Origin: Botrytis cinerea B05.10
Taxonomy: Eukaryota > Ascomycota > Leotiomycetes > Helotiales > Sclerotiniaceae
Direction: 5' to 3'
Length of the DNA stretch: 64,000 nt
Assembly: GCF_000143535.2 (NCBI RefSeq)
Contig: NC_037318.1
Coordinates: 186,001 to 250,000 of the forward strand
Positions 44,380-54,939 of this stretch are shown here, piece by piece. The translations under genes were made by a program, and so were the position numbers. How positions within the stretch are numbered: the stretch's first letter is position 1; each line of letters starts with the position of its first letter. The notes under the pieces are model-generated. The model searched no databases. It saw nothing but the letters and a program-made list of their open reading frames with translations, and was not told the DNA's origin.

Positions 44380-46199
44380 ATTATTAACGGGGAAATTCAA
44401 ACGAAAGGAAGCTTCAAATTTAGATGAAGAAGCAGAAAAGACTATGGGTTGAAAAAAGAAGGGACGCCGACAACGATTAAACGTGTCGAGCTATGGAGAT
44501 GCTTATACACAAATGAATAATAAGAGCTGGAGCAAAGTGGTATGATCCGAGGAAAATATTCAACTACTTAACAATTTTTGATTTTCACGGTTGCACGTCA
44601 AATCTGCACATATCCTTGGCTCGCATGCAATCTATTTGCAGTATTCAGAATTCGTCGCTCGGGCCTGGTGATCTATATATCATCATCACATCCGATCTTT
44701 GCACCTGATAAATTACCCCAAGAAATCCAAGACATGAAAAGAAAGTCCAATCCACCTGCATGAAGAAGAAAGAAAACCTTTCACCAGTCAACATATTGCG
44801 CACCAACCGAATTGAGTCTGGATTCCCAGGTACCACATCTTGGCATCTCGTATAGTGGCTTGCGTCCCACTTTTTGATTGCTGATCGTTTCGGGTCTTTG
44901 ACGCCTCGTCGGATCGATGCATAAGGCTAAAACTCTCGGATGAGAGATGCACGAATCATGTGTGGAGAAAAGGGGATCACTCGGATTCAGTGGGCTAGGT
45001 TAAATTTAGACTTATTCTGACTTGGATTCTTTTTATGAGTCGGAGGACGATTTGTTTGAATAAATGTGGTGTTTGCCCTGATTCAGTTTCATCGCTAATG
45101 GAGCGATATCAACTGCCTAGAAATCACAACGTGATGGTCTGTGAGTCTGAAACATCTAAAATGCTTATCTCGCAGTAGCTTCAACGAAAGAAAGGGTGAC
45201 TTGGTAAGTAAGTTTTTGAACACCATCATCTACGGGTAGAAAACATAGGGGTATTGACAGCTGAAGTCAAATTGAATATCTAAGATGTCTAAATACCGGC
45301 CACATCAAGCATCCTCTTCTAAGCGGATTAAGAATTCCAATATGTTTCTTCACGGATGGATAGAGCCAGTGATATCCTTTGTCCAGATAAGATGGCAGAT
45401 CTAATCCAATGCTTTAAGGTTAGACTGCAGTAGAATTCTAGAATCCAAGTCTAGAATCCTCACAGACCACTAGATTTTAGCTAAATATTAGGACGAGAAA
45501 CTGACTTAGAAAATCCCCTAAAATCTTCCCTATTCATCCCATCTCCATCACCATCTTCCCCAGCTTTTCCTTTATTGTTTCTGAAACTGCCCTGCACGCT
45601 TGTTCTCAAGGTTAACGCCCTTCACGGTCATTTGTTCTTCCGTTTGGATTTTACGTTGATATTGTCAGTCTGACTCAGTCTACTTTCTGTGTCCGTACCA
45701 AAGAAGACACATATTTTGTGCTTCGTTCTCTGATTTGAAGCCCCGATTTGAAGCGCGATTAATTTCGCCCCATTCATCTCAATTTACTCAACTAGCAACA
45801 AATTCCCCTCTCTTGCCTGGCTTTTTTATTTGTAATTTCCATTGCCATCACAGTTTCTCAGCTATATATCACAAATTTGTCTGGACCTCTTCGAAATCAT
45901 CATTGCATCTTCTCTCGGCGTTTTGCGTCTTTCCTTTGGCTCTTGTCCCGAACTGAGCAACCATTTTGTTCTTGTCGTTCTAACCCCAAAAAGTTGTTAT
46001 CTCTGCGAGTTGTGAAGTCGATTGGTAGCCCACTAGTAGTGGTAATTCAGGCAATCACTCAAGGAGTTTGGGATACAAGCGTGTTATTGAGAGACCTATC
46101 ATACTACAACCGAAGTGTAAAGTTCCATTTCGCGAAAAAGCAAATTGTAGACACACGATTTGCATTCAATTTTATGTATAGCTCACTCCTAGAATATGT
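44380..46199. other. Intergenic region upstream of the deacetylase
   Basis: Contains the deacetylase promoter. From about 45,540 onward it is T/C-rich, and a small hairpin CCACT AGT AGTGG is at about 46,029-46,041. The overlapping open frames start at non-ATG codons or lack features. No protein gene seen. Confidence 0.45.
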
Positions 46200-46695
46200 T
46201 TAAAGAGATGGAACCGTACAGGTGAAATCATACGGATGAATACTCCCCGCAATTGGGTATACAACTATCTGTACATTCACCTCCTCCGCGCATTGTTTAT
46301 ATATCCAAACAAGAAGCCAAACAATTGTACCAAGACTGGCATACGTTTTGGCGTAGTGGTCTTGGTACTCGATTATTGATAAGTATTGCCCCAAATTCCC
46401 AGCCACATTTAATGAATTTGCTTACCTTACACTGGTTTCGGTGTTATAAACCGCACGATGAAGAGTCCCGTCTTCTAGGAGCAATCCTAGAAGTCAGGAG
46501 GGCCTGTTTCAACCGTTCTCCGAAACCAATTTAGTACCATACATTTATCACATGATTCTTGAACATCTGTTCAAATTTGCTTCACGGTTTAATCCCGTGA
46601 TCACATGGTTCAATTCCATGACGATTGATAGTCTTCGGACATCAACAAACAATCTTTGGAAACCCACAATCTTCTTAAGAAGAAACCTTTTTTTT
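46200..46695 (+). ncRNA. Putative structured Pol III-type noncoding RNA gene
   Basis: A run of compact hairpins: 46329-46336/46359-46366 (8 bp, ACCAAGAC/GTCTTGGT, with inner TACG/CGTA); 46472-46480/46485-46493 (9 bp perfect, GCAA tetraloop); 46495-46498/46503-46506; 46506-46510/46522-46526; 46559-46564/46569-46574 (TTGAAC/GTTCAA); 46582-46587/46595-46600; 46604-46608/46616-46620; 46625-46633/46638-46645 (bulged A, UUCG loop). GGTACT at 46364 can pair with AGTACC at 46533. TGGCGTAGTGG (46349-46359) fits the Pol III A-box and GGTTCAATTCC (46607-46617) the B-box. A T8 run at 46688-46695 fits a Pol III terminator. The 5' end is unknown; more pairing (GGTGAA 46221 with TTCACC 46276) lies upstream. 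I cannot assign a family; RNase P, MRP, SRP or a new RNA are possible. Confidence 0.5.
46688..46695 (+). terminator. T8 run, likely Pol III terminator
   Basis: Eight T directly after a short TTCTTAAGAA inverted repeat, at the end of the hairpin cluster. Position fits the 3' end of the proposed RNA. Confidence 0.45.
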
Positions 46696-48083
46696 ACATC
46701 ATTCATAGCGTATGCGTACAAGGTCTAAATAAGAAGTTAATAAGAATGGTGCTGCATATAGATTTCGGGTAAACATGTCACTTACATAGGTATCCACATT
46801 CGAAACTAGTTTGCTATGTTTGCTGTGTTCCTCTACTAGGTATTTCCCTCACCATCAGCCTCTGAACGCTTGAGAGTGAATATTGGAAATTCTTGGAAAA
46901 AAGAGTTAGACCACAGATCTGGCGTATATATAATTTTTTCCATAATCATTATTCATGTAACTCCATAATTGCAGGAAATTTGTTGACAGTCTCCAAAGAT
47001 GCATGTAGTAAAAGGTAGTAGTGGGTTGAAGGTCTTACTCGTAATGCAATAGTCTGATATTATTTCATATCGGATGCTGAAATCGATATAAGAAGGAGCT
47101 AGCTATCTAGATGAAATTAGTAAATATGGAAGCCATGTTGATGCAACCCGGATATCTACCCAAATTTGAATCTGAAAGTTCAGATCTTTTTTGAACTACC
47201 ATAGGATCACAAATAAATTAACAGTTGAGATAACTTACCAGAAGTGATAACTCTAAGACAGTTCTCAGGCATGGCATTAGGGGAACGAGGGACCGCAATG
47301 AGGATTTGATGGCCGCCTTCGCGTAGGTAGTAATGGAATGTGTTTGAGTTTCTTAGAGCACACAAATAGTTTCAAAAATCATCACTTTTTTCATTTAAAA
47401 CCTAGTGAGCTACTCTATGCTGTCGTCAGCTAGATGAAAGTATTGTTGAAACTTGAGATGTCGTTGAGCAGTTGGAAATTACATAATGTAATATTTTGTG
47501 GCTTGAGGTTCATAAAGAGCCCCACTTGCATGACCTAGTTATCTAAGATGAAAAAGTCTTTTAACGGCGACATGTCATCAATATATCTTGACTTACGCAG
47601 AATTCACTCGCGAATGACCATCAGTATATTTTTAGGTAGCTCTAGAAAAGCTTGAAAGCAGATGGTTTATAGTGCTAGGTTTTGGGAATTGTCGATAGAT
47701 GATTCTGACTTTTTCGTGTTCTGTCTGCCTTTTTTATCATTGGCAGGGGGTCTCGGCCTAGTTAGTTGGTGTGTGGTAAGTGCCATACTTGACATGTAGA
47801 ACATTTGGAAACTGGGCTGTTTGCGTTGCTTCGATAATGGCTTTTGCTCAGTGGCAGATGCTAGAGGTGAAGTTCTTAGCAACTGGCAAATGAGAATTTT
47901 TGTCCTTGCATATTAGATCAATTGTTAATATTCAGCATTTATTCAATGGCAACGAGCCGTGGAAGGGTCTGGAAAGTATATGCAGATGCTCAGGAATACA
48001 GAACCTTAGTGTCACATTTGTAAGCTTGGTCGATAACAAAAACTCGCTGTCTATCAAAGCTGCACGGATACCAGAGAATCTGA
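46696..48083. other. Intergenic region
   Basis: No gene recognised; open frames are short and unsupported. It ends at the 3' boundary of the minus-strand orphan gene. Confidence 0.45.
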
Positions 48084-48995
48084 TCATGACGGCTGGCCCT
48101 CCTTCATATTTACTCCGAAAGCAGCCCACTCGGTTCCATCGCTGTCATAAATGTCCAAGTCATATCCTACATCTACCATCTCCTCGTCATCATCATCCTC
48201 CACATCCTCTACCCCTTCATCATCGTATTCCATATATTCTTCCTCTTTATCATCACTATCAAGAAGCTCCTCTCCAAGAACCTCTGAAGGCCAATTGTCG
48301 ACTATGTCAGCAGCGACATAACCCCCAAGGTTGTGACTGAGGCCAAATGCAGCTAAAGGAACACCAGTAAGCTCGCGAAAAATACTGCGGCGAGACAAAC
48401 GTTCTTTTTGGTTTGGAACTCGACTTCTTTTGTGGTGACGACCACCGGTACGCCTTGCTGCGACGGCAGCGATTCTAGCGGGGAAGGCTTGTTGAGATGT
48501 AGTCGTGCTTGGCCGAGAGGAATTATCAGTTTGTGGGGCTTGGTTGCTTGAGGGAGCAACAAAGCTGCCAGTACCAGCAGTAGCACCGAAGGTTGATGTG
48601 GCAAGATTGCTGGCGGTAACTGTTTTGAAAATGTAATTAGCATATTGACATCAATTACACAACTTAGCGAGTCATGAAAAGAGGATTGAAAAAACCCAAA
48701 TTTACCTCGAGGAAGAAACACCAATTGCTGTTGGACCGAGTGTTCGGAAGTAATGGCACCAGAGAACGAATATGCTGCGGCAGCGAAAGACCCTTGATCT
48801 AGAGCTGCGGAATAATTAGCACTTCTTTCAGTACTAGATAAAATTACAAAGAAACGAACTATGAAGCTTTGAACTGGAACGAGACTCAAATTTACCAGCT
48901 CGCGCGGCACGTCTCTTTTCTATAATGACCCTTTTTTCCTTCACGCCTTTTGCAGCGCGAAGCTGCTCCTGCCTTTCTTTCCCTGGATGTCCCAT
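48084..48995 (-). CDS. Acidic-tailed orphan protein (three exons)
   Basis: Exons 48896-48995, 48706-48804 and 48084-48619 join in frame to 244 aa. Introns are 91 nt (GTAAAT...GCTAAT...CAG) and 85 nt (GTAAAT...GCTAAT...CAG). The N-terminus is a basic helix (KERQEQLRAAKGVKEKR then EKRRAARA). The middle is Ala/Ser/Thr-rich (residues 35-100). A basic patch (RRTGGRHHKRSR) is followed by a short conserved-looking block FRELTGVPLAAFGLSHNLGG. The last 70 residues are very acidic (Glu/Asp runs). The basic-then-acidic layout suggests a nuclear or nucleolar protein. I do not recognise a family. The two introns share the unusual GTAAATTT donor. Confidence 0.65.
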
Positions 48996-51240
48996 GATTT
49001 TATCGCTTTGTATTTTACGATTCGTGTGAATTTTAGGAGTGTGGGATCGTAAATTAGTGGTTTATGTTGAGGTTATAGGGGTTCAGAATTCGTGCCGCGG
49101 GGAAGATTGGGCAAGTTCGAGATATAGAACGCCGCACCGAAAACAATTCACTAGATAAACAAATCTTGTCACGTCAGTCAGAACGCGTGAACTTGTTTTG
49201 GACGCGTTTGGTAAACAATGTTATTTATTAATATTTTAGAGATCTTTATCAAAGTTTGCGACAATGACATGATAGTAACTCAAGTTGCAAGAAATTTTAT
49301 ACCATTCTATTAATTTGTCAACTTTATATCGGACGAAAATATGTCCGGTGCCAAATCGGCAATATCCTGAGTCTAATAATTGGCTGGTAGTTATGATATT
49401 TCTAAATGCACTTCAAAGTGGTAATAAATTTCATTACTTACCCATACGATTATTTTGATAGTGTTGTAAATGGTTCAGAGGAGAGATCAAAAGTAATCTC
49501 CACGTGGTGATGCAGGGAGACCTAAAGGGGTGAATCTCAACCGAGAGAAGTTGTGATATTGACAAGGGTAGAATTATTTAATAGAGGTGGTATATGCTTA
49601 TGGTCTTCATACACAGACTAACTAGAGGAATAAGAAGGTGAGAATTCTTCTACGCATACTTCTGTATCCTTACGGACAATTGGGGTAGATTCACCGTGAT
49701 AATACTTAGTAGAGGTATTTGATGCTAAATTGCTTGGTATATAACAATTAAATGGTAGCGACTGACACAGGGACAATGGCAACTCTCATCCTCGATCTAT
49801 CCATAGCCTACTTCCTTGCTTCTATTACAGGAACCGCGAATCCAGTTGTTTGAACACTCGCAATAAGGCCAAAATGCTTGTTTCTGCTTATTTTCTGCTT
49901 TGGCCCCACGTCATTCTTTATCAAAAAGGTTAAAATCTGCGGAATCTCTTCAAAAGACCTAGTTTTGACCCGTGAATCGCCAAATTTGCTAGAGCTCCAG
50001 TGTCGAATGCTGTAAAGCTCGCTAATAATCAGGATATATGATGAGTAATCTGATCAATAGTCATTAAACATTTAATAAATTCATTTCTTATTGATCTATT
50101 TCACTTCCGTTGCCAGTCTCATAAACTCTATATCTACGAGTTGATACTTTCTGCAAGATGTTGCGCGACGGGACTAGACGGCTTAGTCATTGTATCCCGA
50201 TTTACACTAGCTTAATGGCTTGGGGCTAATGATAGACGGACATCAATATAACCGCTAGAATTTTAGATTTAAAATTTTTAATTTTTCAAGGAAGGCGTAG
50301 ACTTTGGCTACCAGCCGAAGTCTAATCAATGCTGTAAAAAACAATGCATACTCTATGAAAGCATCATAATAGAGCCCAAAGCTCCGTCACATTTTCCTGT
50401 ATTATATCGTCGTTTGCGTTTCCATACTTAAATATTTTTCAAATAAACTGATATCATAAATTATCATAAGTTTATTGGCTGTAATCGACCGATTAAATGG
50501 GCATATACCATTTTTCCCTCGTCCATTTTCCACAGAAGTGGATATCCTACTATGCATACATCTATTTCAGCCAATATCATGTCCCGAACATGTAGGAAAG
50601 ACTTTCTTGTCTTCTGGATCCAGTCTCCCAGTTCATTTTGCTTATAAACAACGGCCATTGATGTAAGAGCCATGCTTTGGTGCACCATTCCTCGCTGCTT
50701 ACCGCGCCTCCCGTAATTTGGATACTCTGACCTAGCAGTAAAATCCTCAAATGAAGTGGATATTGCTTCAGGAAATCACTTTTTCATCTCTAGGCTCGCA
50801 ATTAGTGCATCAGTAAATAAACTGAGCTACAAAGAAGTTGACTACAGCCTTGAAAAAGTGATTCTCCGCCGTGACTACTGGTGGTATATGACGGCAAAGT
50901 TGCTTTTACCGAAATTCAAAACGTAAAAGTGTTCTTAGGCCATGAGAAAGAAATGAATAAAATTTTGGAGCAAAAAATCCCGTCTACTTTCGTACCGGTC
51001 ACTTTCATATCAGTATACTGAGTTATGGCGGTTTCTTAATAGAGTAGCATGTACTGCTAAATTTTGAATTGTGAATGCGAGAAGAAATAATGAAGATGCA
51101 TGCTTGAAAACACAGAGCTAGCCCCTTATTAGTGCCTTTAAGCTTTGTTCCTAGCCTTCATAACTAAAGATTAATCATGAGCTAACTTCTGCTCATTGTG
51201 TTGATACCTGTTGTAAACCCCCTCTCACTCCTTTCATCCT
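48996..51240. other. Long AT-rich intergenic region
   Basis: About 2.2 kb, strongly AT-rich, with no supported frame. Contains the promoter of the preceding minus-strand gene. No repeat or RNA identified by eye. Confidence 0.45.
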
Positions 51241-51711
51241 CTACTTATGCTGATCGGCAGCGTTTTCTTGCTTGAGATCCAGATTCATCTCCATCTTCTT
51301 TCTCACACGCTTCTCATTTCGTTGCTTGATTGCTTCTTTTCTTTTCTTCTCAGCCTCTGGATTTATGCTCAATTTTTTTAGCATTCTTATGATCTTCCGG
51401 TCAGCTCTTCGCTTTTGATTCTTTTGGAGGCGTTCCAGACGTTCTTTTTGGATTTTGGCTGATTGTTCTTGACCAGACATGCATTTAGCTATCGAAAGAA
51501 TTTTCATAATTGGGGGGGAATCTTCCTTACCTTTACTAAGCCGCTTGCCGCGTGTAAGTTTCTTGCCTGCTCCCTGAGCTGTAACTATTAATTCGTTAGC
51601 TTGCGATATGTTGTGGTTTGGGAGCAGAGCTTGACAGCGAAAACGAGGAGACCACGCAGCATTTTCCACAATTGCGGCCAGAGCCTTGCCCTTATTTCGT
51701 GGGGGTGACAT
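51241..51711 (-). CDS. Small Lys/Arg-rich orphan protein
   Basis: ATG-initiated single frame of 156 aa. The last two thirds are a highly basic helix rich in Lys, Arg and Glu (KIQKERLERLQKNQKRRADR, then EKKRKEAIKQRNEKR), likely coiled coil and nuclear or ribosome-associated by composition. The first third is not basic. Inside the frame GCTAAC...AATAG (about 51,590) looks like a branch site and acceptor, so an intron cannot be excluded, and the true protein could be shorter. No family recognised. Confidence 0.5.
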   Translation of the reverse strand: MSPPRNKGKALAAIVENAAWSPRFRCQALLPNHNISQANELIVTAQGAGKKLTRGKRLSKGKEDSPPIMKILSIAKCMSGQEQSAKIQKERLERLQKNQKRRADRKIIRMLKKLSINPEAEKKRKEAIKQRNEKRVRKKMEMNLDLKQENAADQHK

Positions 51712-52756
51712 TGAGTTGATTTTTTTTTAATACAGATGTTTGTCTGCTTATAAAAATTATGGGATATTTTCTGTGGTGTAGTAGAGAATATGAGTTTGAC
51801 TTTTTCTTTCTGTAATATCGGGGTTAGAAAATTGTCTAATAAATCAAAAGTTGGTAAAAGCATGCAGCAAGCTTATCAGAAGTGCCGTACTGTTCCAGAA
51901 TTCTTGTCATGAGCGCAAATAAAGAGTCGTATATGTCATTGCATGCAAGAACAGGACAATAAAGTGAAGTTCAAACCGTGATATACAGTACAAAGTTGTA
52001 GACTTACCAGTGAATAATAGCTAAAAATCACTTCAAAAGAAACAAAAAAAGGATGCAAGAAGTTTCCGATTAACCAGCACCCACAGAGAACTATCACTGT
52101 CGTACGTGATTACGCACTTCATCTCATAGAACCTAGGCAGGCTCTGAAACGGGAAATTATGTAGGAATTGAAACCTCATAGCGGACATCTTCCCGTGAGT
52201 CTCCGAGTCCACATAGCACCATGCTACCGTTAAGCTAGGCTCTCGTACTGCGCTTAAACTCCAATTGAGAATTTGCACAGACGAGCACAAGTAGTGGTGT
52301 GTTTAAGCGAGATTTTTTCGTATCGCTCAACAAACTTTGGTCGAACTGCATTTGTTTAATGCTCAAGATTGCTACATAAATAAAGGTATTTATTCTACCA
52401 AGTGAGACTGAGAACCGAGAATACTTAGAACGATCTCGAACCTATCTGCGTTCTTGATGTCCTATCTTATATTAGATTAGCTATATCGTAGTTCTCGGTT
52501 GACTTGCGCTTTGATTAGGTTCTCCTTGTTATCTACCTCCGTAGAGAACAAGAATTTCATTGAACATTAACGATACGTGTGTATTAACTGTATTAATCGT
52601 CTGCATTTCCGCCAAATCGAATTCCATATCACCCTTATCTGATTGAAAATCTACGGGTCAGCAATCACAAATAAGTGCCTATAATTTCTTGGAAATTTTT
52701 ATTAATTTATTGAAATCATCTATTTTACAACCCGTAATGCTTTTTATAGCCCAGAT
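51712..52756. other. Intergenic region
   Basis: Promoter of the basic orphan and 3' flank of the citrate-synthase-family gene. No gene recognised. Confidence 0.5.
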
Positions 52757-54333
52757 CTATTTCGCTAACTTTAATAATCCCTCCAAATTAATACTCTTAG
52801 GTCTCTCAATAGGCAATCCCAAAGCTCTATCCCAGATCAATTGTGCCAAAGGCCCCAACCCTCTACTAACACCAAACGTCGCTGTATAGTAGAGTGTCTC
52901 ATGGAAACCATAATGATGGAACAAAACACCGGAAGAAGAATCTACGTTCGGATGCGGATTTTTCGTTTTTCCATGAATTTTTAAAATTTCAGGGGCTATT
53001 TCAGAATTCTTCTTCACAAGTTGGAAGACGGGATCTTTAGCAATCTCTGGCCGTGAAGAGGCATAGTCCATTAGAGCTTCGAAACGGGGATCTGGTTTAC
53101 GAAGAACAGCGTGACCGTAGCCTGGAACAACGCGACCCGATTTGAGGGTTGACCAGAGGTAGTCAGATACGTCTTTGTCGGTGAATTTGGTTCCGACATG
53201 CTCTTGCATTTGTAAAATCCATCTAAGAACTTCCTGTGCGGCCAGACTATGAACAGTTAGTAATTGTGACTTCACTTAAACGCTTTGACTACACACCCGT
53301 GAAGAGGTCCAGCAAGACCTTGTAGACCAGCACTGTAACTTAAGAAGGGATCGCTCAAAGCACTTCCGACCAAATGAGTGGTATGTGCTGAAACATTTCC
53401 ACCTTCGTGATCACCGTGAAGAGCCAAGTATAACCTCAGTAAATCTTGGAAGTTCTCATTCTTCTTGCCCCCCTTACCGAGCATGGCAGCAAAATTGTAG
53501 GACCAATCTTGTTCCAGATCAACCTGAGCAGGGAGAGCTCCACCACCTCCGTAAGAGTTTTGGTAGATCTTAGCAGCAATAACTGGAAGTTTTGCCAAAA
53601 GAGATATGCTATCATCGAAAGTTGGCTCCCAATAATCAGCTTTGTTGACCCCCTTCTCATACGACTTGGCAAATTTCGATGTGTGTGAGAGTGCTGAAAC
53701 AGCCATCGCAAATTGAGTCATTGGATGCAGATCCTTTGGGAAGTTATCTAGCATCTTATTGACAAAGTCCGGAAGTGCCGCTTGTTCTGCCAATTCCTTG
53801 GAGAATTGTCTAACTTGGGATGTAGAAGGGATCTGGCCGGTCAAAAGCAGCCAGAACATGGCTTCTGGAAGCATCTCTGTACCACTTTTTCCTTTTGGGA
53901 GCTCTTTCTGACAGTCCTTGATAGTTCTGCCATGGAATCTAATTCCTTCATCGGCATCCAAAACTGATCCTTCCCATACCATGGCTTTTAATCCTCTATT
54001 ATATCATTAGTGTCGTTTATGCTACGTCGGGCCGAATTTATCGTACCTCATTCCACCAATTGTGTTCTCGATTTTAACCTCGCCGATAACTTTGTTGCCA
54101 TTTGCCTTGACTTTCTTCAACAACTCACGCTTTGCAGGAATGCACTCCTTGAAGGTAGCTTTGAGATCTGGCTCGGACGATGTAGCATAATTTCGATGAG
54201 CTGGGAGGGCGAAGGTACGAACACTGGCAGGCTATAAAGATATCAGTATTAGCATGAAATAGCCAATCGGAAAGAGAAGCCATACTCGCAAAGATCTCAA
54301 AGCCTGCGACGCAGTTCTGCCGTTCATCGCCAT
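52757..54333 (-). CDS. mcsA: Mitochondrial methylcitrate synthase (citrate synthase family), four exons
   Basis: Exons 54286-54333, 54047-54231, 53297-53995 and 52757-53246 give 473 aa. Introns are 54, 51 and 50 nt. An Arg/Ala/Ser presequence (about 30 residues) targets mitochondria. The core has [43 protein letters not shown] (active-site His), [13 protein letters not shown] (His plus substrate Arg) and [13 protein letters not shown] (catalytic Asp). Details such as [10 protein letters not shown] and the N-terminal [10 protein letters not shown] block resemble fungal methylcitrate synthase (McsA) more than the main citrate synthase. The enzyme condenses propionyl-CoA, and also acetyl-CoA, with oxaloacetate. 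It is divergent with a 2-methylisocitrate-lyase-like gene, which supports the assignment. Plain citrate synthase remains an alternative. Confidence 0.85.
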
Positions 54334-54939
54334 AACGTCGGATGTATATGTTGGTTGTGGAGCTCGGATGGGGTAAATCGTGGGGCAGATCCGTGGGGTA
54401 AACTCAATTCAAATGTCGATATCACTTGAATGGTCAGTAATGGAACAAGCGATAGATGATTTCTATACAACTCACATTGGAGGAACGTCTCAACGCGGGA
54501 TTGAAGTAAGATGTAAAATGAAACCAAGGTACCACCAAGAACCTAAGGAAGATATAAGGGATGACATTCCAGATCATCGGTAGCTTATGCCGAGGATAAA
54601 CGGAGCACATTAGGACAAGACATCATTGACGAATCGCATTCTGTGGATTGTGACTAGTAAAGACACTGGTGTGGTTCAATGGAGTGGATAAATGGCTAGA
54701 CCGGCATTTACACCGATGTGTGTTTTGATTTTATCACACCAGGGGTGTAATTATAATAAAGTATCTCGGCCTTATCGATTGATCATCAAACAAACAACCG
54801 AACGAAACCGAAGATACATACATAATGTGCCCCGATGACGGTATAGCATGAATGGTTCCTGATTGCTCAGCGGCATAGGTAAGAGCAGGTATAAGTTATC
54901 CCTCTGTTGAAGATCCCATTTCAAGGAGAACAGCCCAAA
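54334..54939. promoter_or_regulatory. Shared divergent promoter of the methylcitrate-cycle pair
   Basis: The 606 bases separate the start codons of methylcitrate synthase (minus) and the lyase (plus). Three TGGGG-containing boxes at 54368-54398 sit close to the synthase start; two (54380 and 54393) match the fungal carbon-repressor pattern SYGGRG. A bidirectional promoter is the simple reading. Confidence 0.45.

Noticed and set aside
45978..45990. CTAACCCC as a possible telomerase-RNA template
   Set aside because: The motif is not a repeat-and-a-half of CCCTAA, so it does not qualify as a template.
45735..46203. Plus-strand frames before the hairpin cluster
   Set aside because: C/T-rich low-complexity text, partly with non-ATG starts and no domains.
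46253..46534. 93-codon plus-strand frame containing QEAKQLYQDWHTFWRSG
   Set aside because: It starts at TTG, has a TGA just upstream in frame, and lies across several strong hairpins. Base pairing, not coding, explains the sequence better.
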